This document shows, one piece after another, positions 1 to 8,008 of a DNA stretch of 32,006 nucleotides (its first letter is position 1; every line of letters begins with the position of its first letter). The position numbers were made by a program, and so were the translations under genes. The notes beneath the pieces were generated by a model. It did not search any database and was not told the origin of the DNA. It saw nothing but the letters and a program-made list of their open reading frames with translations. The DNA comes from Pseudonocardiaceae bacterium (GTDB lineage Bacteria; Actinomycetota; Actinomycetes; Mycobacteriales; Pseudonocardiaceae), in the NCBI GenBank assembly GCA_009379845.1, contig WHSZ01000073.1, positions 1 through 32,006 on the forward strand. The letters are read 5' to 3'.

Positions 1-251
1 GCCGCAGCCCACGCAGCACCCACGAATACACGTTCACCCAGCCAAGCCGACAGCAGGCGCCCAACCGTGGACTTGCCCGTGCCGCTCGGCCCGGTGAGAC
101 AGAACAGCGGCAACCGGCCAAACGGCACGCGGTGCCCGCATGCCGCGCACACCAGAACCGGCTCGCGCGCCTCGACTCGCAGCGTCTCGGTGAACCAGTG
201 CAGGCTGCCGTCGATCAGCCGGCCGAGGTGCTCGCTGGTGGTCGAGGCGGA
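1..251 (-). CDS. P-loop ATPase/kinase-like gene, partial at left edge
   Basis: On the minus strand one frame reads a Cys-x-x-Cys stretch (VCAACGHRVPFGRLPL) followed by a clear Walker A loop, TGPSGTGKST, encoded around 70-103. This is the start of an AAA/kinase-type nucleotide-binding fold preceded by a small possible zinc-binding segment. The gene runs off the window, so its function is unknown. The frame is open only up to an in-frame stop at 252-254. Between there and the Cys pair I find no ATG, GTG or TTG. A CTG at 216-218 is the only reasonable start, or else the true start lies in another frame and the gene is frameshifted. It is transcribed away from the OsmC gene. The P-loop is certain; gene boundaries and integrity are not. 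Confidence 0.5.
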
Positions 252-295
252 TCATTTCGGTGCGCGCCGAACCGATCCGGTCGTACGCTGCCAGC

Positions 296-775
296 ATGCA
301 GACCACGCACCGCTACGAACTGTCCGTCGAGTGGCTGGGCAACAGGGGATCCGGAACCAGCGGATACCGGGACTTCGACCGCACCCACGAGGTACGCGCG
401 GCCGGTAAGCCACCCATCGCCGCATCCGCGGACCCGGCCGTCCGCGGCGAGGTGGAACGCTGGAACCCGGAGGAACTGCTGGTCGCCGCGCTCGCGCAGT
501 GCCACATGCTCTGGTACCTGCACCTCGCCTCGGTCGGGGGCGTGATCGTCACGCACTACACGGACGACCCGGTCGCCACCTTGGTCATGGACGGTAAAGG
601 TGGTGGTGGACAGTTCAGCGAGGTCACCCTCCGGCCGGTGGTGACCGTCACGGACGCGGCGATGTCGGACAAGGCGCGGGCGCTGCACGGGGACATCGGC
701 GCGAAGTGCTTCATCGCGCGCTCGGTGAACTTCCCGGTGCGTCATGAGCCGAGTGTCCAGGTAAACCCGGGCTGA
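296..775 (+). CDS. OsmC-family protein
   Basis: This 159-residue protein has the length and layout of OsmC-like thiol peroxidases, which reduce organic hydroperoxides in the cytoplasm. The family's two cysteines are placed as expected: Cys69 in LLVAALAQCHMLWYL at the start of the long helix, and Cys138 in GAKCFIARSVNFPV near the C-terminus. I chose ATG at 296 because the protein then begins with the usual first beta strand (HRYELSVEWLG). An upstream GTG at 260 would only add a non-family extension. It appears monocistronic, divergent from the P-loop gene and 79 bp ahead of the M23 peptidase gene. Family assignment is secure; the substrate is not visible. Confidence 0.85.
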   Translation: MQTTHRYELSVEWLGNRGSGTSGYRDFDRTHEVRAAGKPPIAASADPAVRGEVERWNPEELLVAALAQCHMLWYLHLASVGGVIVTHYTDDPVATLVMDGKGGGGQFSEVTLRPVVTVTDAAMSDKARALHGDIGAKCFIARSVNFPVRHEPSVQVNPG

Positions 776-854
776 GCGGTCTTTGTATCGGCTTTGTACG
801 TCCCAACTCTAGGTTCCCCGCTTGCCGGCACACGGCTGAAGTGAGGAGACATCA

Positions 855-1391
855 ATGGGACGTTCGACCACCGGGAAGTCGTTTGGTGGGGTGCTGGCAG
901 GCGCGGCCGCTCTGGTTGCCCTTGCCGTCCCCGCGAGCGCCGAAGACGTTGACGCGCAAGCGATCAACTTCCGCACCCCGTTCGACTGCGGCCAGGTGTG
1001 GAACGCCAACACCCGAGCGGATCACAACCCGCAGAACGCGGTGGATTTCCAGAAGAGCAACGCGCAGGGCCAGAACGTGCTGGCCAGTGCATCCGGCGAG
1101 GTCACAAAGGTGGAAGACCTCGGCGACGACAGCTACGGCAAGTACCTGGTCATCGAGCACACCGACGGCTGGACCACGCTCTACGCGCACCTGAGTGCCT
1201 TCGAGGCATCCGAGGGCGACAGTGTGAGCACCGGAGACCTGATCGGCAAGGTCGGCAGCACCGGGGGATCGACCGGGCCGCATCTGCACTACGAGCAGAT
1301 CGACGGCGGAACGGTCCAGCGCGTGGTGCTTAACGGCGTGAAGATCAAGTACTACGGCGACACGGAGATCAAGAGCAGCACCGGCTGCTAG
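855..1391 (+). CDS. Secreted M23-family (LytM-like) metallopeptidase
   Basis: The 178-residue product starts with a signal peptide: basic start, hydrophobic core at residues 11-26, and a likely cleavage after AxA near residue 29. The mature part is a single M23 domain. Expected zinc ligands are His57 and Asp64 (DHNPQNAVDF) and the HxH pair His143/His145 (GPHLHYE), with His112 in LYAHL as the catalytic histidine. M23 enzymes cut glycine-containing or cross-link peptide bonds in peptidoglycan, so a role in cell-wall remodelling outside the membrane is likely. Cys45 and the C-terminal Cys178 could form a disulfide. A GAGGAG ribosome site lies at 842-847, seven bases before the ATG. The gene stands alone and ends at a hairpin terminator. 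Confidence 0.9.
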   Translation: MGRSTTGKSFGGVLAGAAALVALAVPASAEDVDAQAINFRTPFDCGQVWNANTRADHNPQNAVDFQKSNAQGQNVLASASGEVTKVEDLGDDSYGKYLVIEHTDGWTTLYAHLSAFEASEGDSVSTGDLIGKVGSTGGSTGPHLHYEQIDGGTVQRVVLNGVKIKYYGDTEIKSSTGC

Positions 1392-1404
1392 CCACCCGTG
1401 AGTA

Positions 1405-1430
1405 CTTTCGGGCGCCGTAGCGCCCGAAGG
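1405..1430. terminator. Hairpin between convergent genes, likely bidirectional terminator
   Basis: TTCGGGCGC (1407-1415) and GCGCCCGAA (1420-1428) form a perfect 9-bp stem with a CGTA loop. One C-G and one G-T pair extend it outward. It lies just after the M23 stop codon and just before the stop of the convergent SARP gene, as expected for a shared terminator. No long T-run follows, which is common in high-GC actinomycetes. Confidence 0.75.
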
Positions 1431-1435
1431 TGGGG

Positions 1436-4321
1436 CTAGGCCGGGGCGCTACGCCGGGCCTGCTCCGGCTGGTCGCCGGACAGCTGGTCCCAGAGCGTTC
1501 GCGCGCGTTGCCGATAGGCGTGCGAACGCTCTGGCTGGCTCAACAACTGGTGCAGCTGGCCGAGCAGCTCGGCGGCTTCGGCTTCGCAGCGCCGATCGCC
1601 GTTGCGGTGATGTACCCGTAGCGAGTTGACAAGCAGCAGCTGTGCGTGCGCCAGCTCGCCGCTGCGCAGGCACAGCTCCCCGAGGTTCTGGTGTGCATAG
1701 CCCGCGCAGTGGTCGTCCCCGAGGTCGTCGAAGATGGCGATCGCCCGATCAAGGTGTTCGCGCGCCGCGCCGAGATCCCCACGGTGCTGGTGCAGGATCG
1801 CCAGCCGTTTCGACGCATGCGCCTCCCGATGCCGGTCGCCGATTGCCGCGCAGAGCTGGTACGCGTCGGAGAACCAGGCCTCGGCCGAGGAGTGCCACCC
1901 CCGCGCCAGCCAGACGGCGCCGATGGAAAGCTTGGCGACGGCCTCGCCGTGCCGATCGCCGATGTCCGCGAACAGCGACAGCGACTGATGGCAACCATCG
2001 AGGGCGAGCTGGTGCTCACCGAGCAGCCGGAGTACCGAACCGGATCCGGCCAGTGCGATCGCGGTACCCCGATCGTCGCCCACCTGCCGGAAGAGCCGCT
2101 CGGATCGCCGGAACGTGGCCAGCGCGTCGGCGTACCGGTCCCGGTACACGTGCAGCTGCCCGAGATTGCGCAACACCACGGCCTCGCCGTAAGCGTCGTC
2201 GGCACGACGCGCGGCCGCCAGCGCGATGTCGTGCGTGTCCCGCCAGTTCTCCCGATGACCACGCAGATCGAAGTAGGGGGTGAAGGCCGCGGTCAGCCGC
2301 CAGGCGAGCTCGTCGAGGCCCCATTGCCGCGCCAGCGAGATCGCGGCGACCGCGGTACCGGCCTCCGCCTCGAACCAGCCGACCGGGTCGGCCGGCGACC
2401 CGTCGTGCTTGCCGGGGCACCACGAGCCGGCTGGCGGGCCCACCTCGGCGACCCCGAAGAAGTGGCTGGGCATCTCGCGGACCGCCGCGGTCGCATGGTG
2501 CAGGTATCCCTCCAGCACGCGGCGGATAGCCGAACGGCGCTCGCTCTCGCCGTCCAGTGCGGCCCGCTCGGCGGCGTGACAGCGCAGCAGGTCGTGCAGC
2601 CGGTAGCGGGGCCGGCCGAGCGCGTCGGAGCCGACCAGTTCCACCAGGCTCGCGTCGACGAGGGCATCCTGCACGTGGTCGGCCTCCGGGCGGTCCAGCA
2701 GGGCCGCCACCACCCAGCCCGGAAACTGCACCGAGCCCAGCACACCGAGCCAGCGAAACGCCCGCGCGGCGTCCGCCGGCAGCAGGTCGTAGCTCAGGGT
2801 CACGCTGGCGCGTACCTCGAGATCGCCGATCCGCAGCTCGTCGAGCCTGCGGCGCTCATCAAGCAGCCGCTCCGCGAGCGCGCCCAAGGCGCAGCCGGCA
2901 CGGTCGGCCAGCTTCGCGCCGATCACCCTGATGGCCAGCGGCAGGCCACCGCAGGAGCGCACGATCGACGCGGCGGCCTCCGGTTCCGCCGACGTCCGCC
3001 GGTGCCCGACGATGGTCCCGAGCAGCCGAACGGCTTCCGATTCGCCGAGCACATCGACGTGCACCGACCGCGTGCCGGCGAGCTGCGGCATGCGAACCCG
3101 GCTGGTGATCAGCATCGCGCAGCCACCCGTGCCGGGTAGCAGCGGCCGAACCTGCGCGGCTCCACTCGCGTCGTCAAGGACGATGCAGACTCGTCGGCTC
3201 GCCAGCCGGGAACGCAGCAGCGCCGCCCGCTCGGTCAGCTCTCGTGGCATGCCCGCGTCCGGCACGCCGAGTGAGCGGAGCAGCTCGGCGAGAACATCGC
3301 CCGGCGCGCGGGGCGTCGCGGAGGTACCGCGCAGATCCACGTGCAGCTGCCCGTCCGGGAACGCCGAGCGCACCGCATGCGCCACGTGCACCGCGATCGC
3401 CGATTTGCCGACCCCGGGCGCGCCGGAGAGCACCGCCACGGTCGGAGTGCCGTCCCGGCCCTGTTCGCGTAGCAACGGCTCCAGTTCGGCGACGGTGTCG
3501 GATCGGCCGGTGAAATCGGGCGGATCGAGCGGTAGCTGGCTGACCGGGAAGGGGTCAACGGGACTCGGACCGAATAGCCGGGCGCGGACCCGCTGCAGTT
3601 CCGGGCCCGGCTCCGCGTCCAGTTCGTCCAGCAGCACCTGCTCAACTTCCGCGTAGGCGTTCAGTGCCTCCGCGGTGCGCCGGCCGGCCACCAGCGCGTC
3701 GATCAGCCGCTGCCAGAGTTCCTCGCGCAGCGGATGCTCGGCGAGCAGCCCGCGCAGCTCCACGATCGCTTCGTCGTGCCGACCGAGGTCGATCTGGATC
3801 TTCGTCTGCTGTTCCCGCACGGACAGCCGTAGCTCGTCCAGCCGGGCCACGGTCGCCTCCCACCCGTGGCTGTGTGGCAGGTCTTCGAGAACCTCGCCGC
3901 GCCACAGCCCGCCGGCGAGCCGCAGCAGTTCAAGCGCGGCTTCCGGTTCGCGCCTGGCGTGAGCCTGCTTGGCCTCCGCCACCCGCGTCTCGAACAGCGC
4001 CATGTCGAGCTCGCCTGGCTCGGTGGCGAGCAGGTATCCGGACGGCTTGCTGCACAGCCGGTCGGCGAGCTCGGAACCGCCGTCGGCAAGGCATCGGCGC
4101 AGGCTGTGCACGTAGGTGCGAATGTTGGCGGTGGCCGACGGTGGGGCCCTGCGCGGCCACAGCACGTCGACGAGCGCGTCGGTGGACACCGGCACGTTCG
4201 ACTGCAGCACGAGCGTGGCAAGCAGCATGCGCGGCTTCGGGCCGCCAAGGGGCAGCGCGCGCCCGGCCACGTTGACCTCGAGTGGACCCAGCACGCGAAA
4301 CGAAATCGGAGACACTTGCAC
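1436..4321 (-). CDS. AfsR/SARP-type transcriptional regulator with NB-ARC and TPR domains
   Basis: This 961-residue regulator has the three-part layout of large SARP proteins such as AfsR. Residues 8-100 form an OmpR-like winged helix (FRVLGPLEV through NIRTYVHSLRRCL), and residues about 105-250 the bacterial transcriptional activation domain. An NB-ARC-type NTPase follows, with Walker A GAPGVGKSA (300-308), Walker B VCIVLDD (378-384), TSR at 406-408 and GGLPLAI at 458-464. The C-terminal third (about 640-950) is a run of TPR repeats. Such proteins activate secondary-metabolite or catabolic genes in response to ATP binding and a TPR-sensed signal. The start is GTG at 4321. It lies 84 bp downstream of the transporter gene on the same strand and could be read through from it or use its own promoter. 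Its targets are unknown. Confidence 0.9.
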   Translation of the reverse strand: MQVSPISFRVLGPLEVNVAGRALPLGGPKPRMLLATLVLQSNVPVSTDALVDVLWPRRAPPSATANIRTYVHSLRRCLADGGSELADRLCSKPSGYLLATEPGELDMALFETRVAEAKQAHARREPEAALELLRLAGGLWRGEVLEDLPHSHGWEATVARLDELRLSVREQQTKIQIDLGRHDEAIVELRGLLAEHPLREELWQRLIDALVAGRRTAEALNAYAEVEQVLLDELDAEPGPELQRVRARLFGPSPVDPFPVSQLPLDPPDFTGRSDTVAELEPLLREQGRDGTPTVAVLSGAPGVGKSAIAVHVAHAVRSAFPDGQLHVDLRGTSATPRAPGDVLAELLRSLGVPDAGMPRELTERAALLRSRLASRRVCIVLDDASGAAQVRPLLPGTGGCAMLITSRVRMPQLAGTRSVHVDVLGESEAVRLLGTIVGHRRTSAEPEAAASIVRSCGGLPLAIRVIGAKLADRAGCALGALAERLLDERRRLDELRIGDLEVRASVTLSYDLLPADAARAFRWLGVLGSVQFPGWVVAALLDRPEADHVQDALVDASLVELVGSDALGRPRYRLHDLLRCHAAERAALDGESERRSAIRRVLEGYLHHATAAVREMPSHFFGVAEVGPPAGSWCPGKHDGSPADPVGWFEAEAGTAVAAISLARQWGLDELAWRLTAAFTPYFDLRGHRENWRDTHDIALAAARRADDAYGEAVVLRNLGQLHVYRDRYADALATFRRSERLFRQVGDDRGTAIALAGSGSVLRLLGEHQLALDGCHQSLSLFADIGDRHGEAVAKLSIGAVWLARGWHSSAEAWFSDAYQLCAAIGDRHREAHASKRLAILHQHRGDLGAAREHLDRAIAIFDDLGDDHCAGYAHQNLGELCLRSGELAHAQLLLVNSLRVHHRNGDRRCEAEAAELLGQLHQLLSQPERSHAYRQRARTLWDQLSGDQPEQARRSAPA

Positions 4322-4405
4322 CGCCGGTCGAGCGAGGGTCGTGCGGGCCGATCCTAGGCCGGGTACGCGCCAATTGTCAGGCCAACCGCCAATCTGGGTA
4401 AGGAT

Positions 4406-5782
4406 TCACAAGAGCAGCATCGAAAGGCCGATCACCACGCCGCTGGTGAGCAGCACGACGGCGGTATAACCCATGATGTGCCGGATGCTCAGGCCCGCGA
4501 TCGCCAGGATGGGGATCGCCCAGAACGGCTGGATCATGTTGGTCCAGGCGTCACCCCAGGCCACGCCCATCGCGACGGTGGCGGGGCTGGCGTGCAGCTG
4601 TTGCGCCGCCTCCATCATGATCGGGCCCTGCACCGACCACTGGCCCCCGCCGGATGGCACCACGCAGTTGACGATGCCGCCGCTGAGGAACGACCAGAAG
4701 GGCAGCGTGTTCGCCGACGAGATGCTGACGAACAGGTCGGCGATCACCGCGACCAGCCCGGTGCCCGACATGATGCCCATGATCGCGCCGTAGAACGGGA
4801 ACTGGATGATGATGCCGAACGCCGTCCTTGCCCCGTTCATGACCTGATGCAGGTACTCCCTGGTGTTGCGAATCAACAGCAGGCCGGCGACCAGGAACGA
4901 GAAGATGACGATGTTGATGTTCAGCCCTTCGCCGCCGGCGAAGTAGCTGATCAGATACAGCAGTCCGAGGGCACCGAGCAGCATGGTGAACACCCGGGAG
5001 CGCTCCATGCGCACCGACACGGATTCCCGTTCCGCGACGCCCGACCCGGCCGCTCCGGGTTTGTCCGCGACGCCGGTGCTCGGCTCCGGATCGGCGGCTC
5101 CGCCGGCCGGTTCGTCGTCGAATCGCAGGTGATCAGGCAGATCGATCCGCTCCGAGGCGTTCTTCGGTCGCATCAACACCAGCGTCAGCGGTACGACGAT
5201 CGCGAGCGCCAGTACCGGTATGTAGCTTTGCGGAGCGAAGATCGTTTGACCGACTCCGATGACGCCTATTTCCTTTTCGAGGAAGTGGCCCGGAGTGGCG
5301 ATCAATTGCGGTATGGATCCACCGTATCCGGCGTGCCATACCAGGAAACCCGCGTACGCGGAGGCGACGACGAGCGGGTAGTGGATCTTGCCGCGGTGCA
5401 CCACGCCCATTTCGCGTGCGACGAGCGCGCCGCCGACGAGTCCGAATGCCCACGAAATCCAGCTGCACACCATCATGATGAAGACCGTGACGATGATGAC
5501 CTGAACTTCCGTTCGAGGTATACGGGCGACGGCGCGCAGCACCCGCCTGACGGGCCGGGTATTCGCCAGCGCGTAGCCGGTAACCAGCATGAGTGTGGCC
5601 TGCATGGTGAACTCGAGAATTTCGAAGAACCCACCTCCCCAATGATCGATGACTTCGCGGGGAGACGCGCCGTTCACCATGCCGAGAATGGCGACCAAGA
5701 CGGTGAGCAGGACGAGAAATATGAACGCATCGGGAAGCCAGCGCTCGACGATGCGAGAGAAAAAACGTGCGATCGTCCGCAT
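4406..5782 (-). CDS. atoE: AtoE-family short-chain fatty acid/acetoacetate transporter
   Basis: This 458-residue polytopic membrane protein matches the AtoE/TIGR00366 family of short-chain fatty acid permeases. It shows an N-terminal amphipathic start (RFFSRIVERWLPDAFIFLVLLTV), many hydrophobic helices, a cytoplasmic linker rich in Pro, Gly, Ala and Glu near residues 210-260, and the family signature PSGGGQWSVQGPIM in the C-terminal half. In E. coli AtoE belongs to the acetoacetate/short-chain fatty acid catabolic operon. Here the gene follows the BKACE gene by 64 bp on the same strand. BKACE enzymes release acetoacetate, so the transporter could import the pathway substrate or export or recapture acetoacetate. 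The direction of transport and exact substrate are inference. Confidence 0.85.
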   Translation of the reverse strand: MRTIARFFSRIVERWLPDAFIFLVLLTVLVAILGMVNGASPREVIDHWGGGFFEILEFTMQATLMLVTGYALANTRPVRRVLRAVARIPRTEVQVIIVTVFIMMVCSWISWAFGLVGGALVAREMGVVHRGKIHYPLVVASAYAGFLVWHAGYGGSIPQLIATPGHFLEKEIGVIGVGQTIFAPQSYIPVLALAIVVPLTLVLMRPKNASERIDLPDHLRFDDEPAGGAADPEPSTGVADKPGAAGSGVAERESVSVRMERSRVFTMLLGALGLLYLISYFAGGEGLNINIVIFSFLVAGLLLIRNTREYLHQVMNGARTAFGIIIQFPFYGAIMGIMSGTGLVAVIADLFVSISSANTLPFWSFLSGGIVNCVVPSGGGQWSVQGPIMMEAAQQLHASPATVAMGVAWGDAWTNMIQPFWAIPILAIAGLSIRHIMGYTAVVLLTSGVVIGLSMLLL

Positions 5783-5846
5783 TGGTGACTCCTAGGTCAC
5801 GTGCGTAATCCGGCCCGGCCGAGGCAGTGACCGGAATGGGGAACCG

Positions 5847-6677
5847 CTATGCGGCGGGTAGGTGTAGCAGGCGGCGAGTTTCTTCCGGGGTCGCCGGATG
5901 CCGGTCGTATTCCGTGCAGAGCTTCGCCCCGCGTTCGACGAGTTCCGCATTCGAGGTGGCAAGCCGCCCTTTCTCGTAATAGATGTTGTCTTCCAGCCCG
6001 GTTCGGATATGCCCACCGCGTTCCAGCGCCCACCGGTTGGCTTCGAGCTGGAAACGCCCGGTACCCATGCAACTCCACGTCGCACCCGGGGCCAGTTCGG
6101 CGAGTTCTCGCGCGAAGAAATCCACCAGCGATGGTCGTGGCGGGAGGGCGTTCTTGACGCCCATAACCAGTTGCACGTGTAGCGGTGCACGCAGTTGATC
6201 GTGCGCGAGAAGATCCGCTGCCTTGTACAGCATCGCGAGGTCGAACACCTCGATTTCCGGCTTGATGTCCATATCCAGAAACCGCTTCGCGACGTCCTCG
6301 ACGACCTCGGGCGGGTTGTCGTAGATGCCGTGCGGAAAGTTGACGGATCCGGTGGAGAACGAAGCCATTTCCGGTCGCAGCTCAAGGCAGGAGAAGCGTT
6401 CCGAGATCGACCGGCCGCGCGCTCCAGTGGACAGCTGAACGACCATCTCCGGCCGGGCTTCCGCGATCCCCGCTCGAACCGCTTCATAGCGATCCGGATC
6501 GGAGCTCGGTCGCTCGTCGTCGTCCCTGACGTGCACATGGCACACGGTGGCGCCGGCGTCGAACGCCTCAACCGCCGAGGCGACCTGCTCCGGCGGCGTC
6601 ACCGGGACCGCGGGAGTGTCGGCTTTGGTCGGAACCGCCCCGGTGATGGCGACGGTGATGATCGCGGGAGTGGTCAT
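5847..6677 (-). CDS. Beta-keto acid cleavage enzyme (BKACE, DUF849/Kce family)
   Basis: This 276-residue TIM-barrel protein belongs to the family of Kce, the 3-keto-5-aminohexanoate cleavage enzyme. BKACEs condense a beta-keto acid with acetyl-CoA to give acetoacetate and a new acyl-CoA. The zinc site is visible: His47 and His49 (CHVHVRD) and Glu229 in TGLEDN, with Arg225 and Asp230 beside it, matching the Kce layout. In Kce, Glu14 near the N-terminus contacts the substrate amine. Here the matching stretch reads ITGAVP with Val14, so the substrate probably lacks that amine. The ATG overlaps the stop of the biotin carboxylase gene by 4 bases, so the two are translationally coupled. The true substrate is unknown. 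Confidence 0.85.
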   Translation of the reverse strand: MTTPAIITVAITGAVPTKADTPAVPVTPPEQVASAVEAFDAGATVCHVHVRDDDERPSSDPDRYEAVRAGIAEARPEMVVQLSTGARGRSISERFSCLELRPEMASFSTGSVNFPHGIYDNPPEVVEDVAKRFLDMDIKPEIEVFDLAMLYKAADLLAHDQLRAPLHVQLVMGVKNALPPRPSLVDFFARELAELAPGATWSCMGTGRFQLEANRWALERGGHIRTGLEDNIYYEKGRLATSNAELVERGAKLCTEYDRHPATPEETRRLLHLPAA

Positions 6678-8008
6678 AGCGCCTCCGTCAGGTAATTGGT
6701 CGTGTAGTTTCCTTCAATCACCGCGGGTTGCTCAAGTAGCCAGCGATGCATCCCAACGGAGGTGTGCACCCCCTCGACGCGGAACTCGTCGAGGGCCCGC
6801 TTGGCGCGGCACAGCGCCTCGCCCCGGTCGGTCCCGTGCACGATCAGCTTGGCGAGCAAGGAGTCGTAGTGCGGCGTGATCGTCGTTCCTTGCCGGCAGT
6901 GGCTGTCCACCCGCACACCGGGGCCGGCCGGAGGCTCGAACACGGCAAGCCGCCCTGGGCTCGGCAGGAAGTCCGCGCGCCAGTCCTCCGCAGTGATCCG
7001 GCATTCGATCGCGTGCCCTCGGGAGTGCGCGTTCAGCGATTCCACCTTCTGCCCGTCGGCCACCCGGAATTGCCATGCAACCAGGTCCACGCCGGTGAGC
7101 AGTTCGGTGATCGGGTGCTCGACCTGGATCCTGGTGTTCATCTCGATGAAGAAGAAGGACTGCGAGTCGAGGTCGAACAGGAACTCCACGGTTCCCGCGT
7201 TGACGTAGCCGGCCGCCCGAGCGACCCGTACCGCCGCCGCGCAGATTTCCTCTCGCTGCCGCCCGCTCAGCACCGGGCACGGCGCCTCTTCAAGAACCTT
7301 CTGGTGCCGGCGTTGCAGCGTGCAGTCCCGCTCGCCGAGCGCCTCGACGTGTCCGTACTGATCGGCAAGGATCTGCACCTCGACGTGCCGCACCCGCGTG
7401 AGGTAGCGCTCCACGTACAGGCCGTCGTCACCGAACGCGCCCGCGGCCTCGTGGCTGGCCAGTGGGAACGCCGCGCGGAGTTGCTGCTCGTCGCCGACCA
7501 CTCGCATGCCCCTGCCGCCCCCGCCCGCCCTGGCCTTGAGCAGGACCGGGTAACCGGATTCCTTGGCCAGCCGCGCCGCCTCCTCGACATCGGCGACGGC
7601 GTCCGGCGATCCCGGGACGATGGGTACCTCGGCCCGCTGCGCGACGCCACGCGCGGTGACCTTGTTGCCCAGCTGCTCGATCACGGGCGACGGGGGACCG
7701 ACGAAGGTGAGTCCCTCGCGTTCCACCCGCTCCGCGAACCCGGCGTCTTCGGAAAGGAATCCGTAGCCGGGATGCACGGCATCGCATCCGGTCGCGATCG
7801 CGGTGTGCAGCAAGAGATCGGCGCGCAGGTAACTTCCCGCCGCGGCAGCGGGACCGATACACACCGCGCGGTCGGCAAGGGCAACATGGGCGGCGTCCCG
7901 ATCGGCAGCCGAGTACACGGCAACCGTCTCGATGCCGAGATCGCGAGCGGCCCTGATGACCCGGACCGCGATCTCGCCCCGGTTGGCCACCAGCACCCGG
8001 CGCGTCAC
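6674..8008 (-). CDS. accC: Biotin carboxylase subunit
   Basis: This 444-residue protein is a complete stand-alone biotin carboxylase, the ATP-grasp enzyme that carboxylates biotin on the carrier protein using bicarbonate. It has the N-terminal RVLVANRGEIAVRVIRAARDLG signature region, the glycine-rich ATP loop KARAGGGGRGMR, and the metal and biotin loop FIEMNTRIQVEHPITE. Its length matches AccC (about 450 residues), with no fused BCCP domain. It overlaps the carboxyltransferase gene upstream and the BKACE gene downstream by 4 bases each, so one transcript should supply all subunits. The separate BCCP and HMGL-type carboxyltransferase in the same operon indicate a dedicated complex rather than the housekeeping acetyl-CoA carboxylase. 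The name accC describes the subunit type, not the final substrate. Confidence 0.9.
   Translation of the reverse strand: MTRRVLVANRGEIAVRVIRAARDLGIETVAVYSAADRDAAHVALADRAVCIGPAAAAGSYLRADLLLHTAIATGCDAVHPGYGFLSEDAGFAERVEREGLTFVGPPSPVIEQLGNKVTARGVAQRAEVPIVPGSPDAVADVEEAARLAKESGYPVLLKARAGGGGRGMRVVGDEQQLRAAFPLASHEAAGAFGDDGLYVERYLTRVRHVEVQILADQYGHVEALGERDCTLQRRHQKVLEEAPCPVLSGRQREEICAAAVRVARAAGYVNAGTVEFLFDLDSQSFFFIEMNTRIQVEHPITELLTGVDLVAWQFRVADGQKVESLNAHSRGHAIECRITAEDWRADFLPSPGRLAVFEPPAGPGVRVDSHCRQGTTITPHYDSLLAKLIVHGTDRGEALCRAKRALDEFRVEGVHTSVGMHRWLLEQPAVIEGNYTTNYLTEAL

Noticed and set aside
1646..3139. Long plus-strand open frame (497 codons) opposite the SARP gene
   Set aside because: No family features and low-complexity Arg/Pro/Gly content; it is the shadow of a well-supported minus-strand gene.
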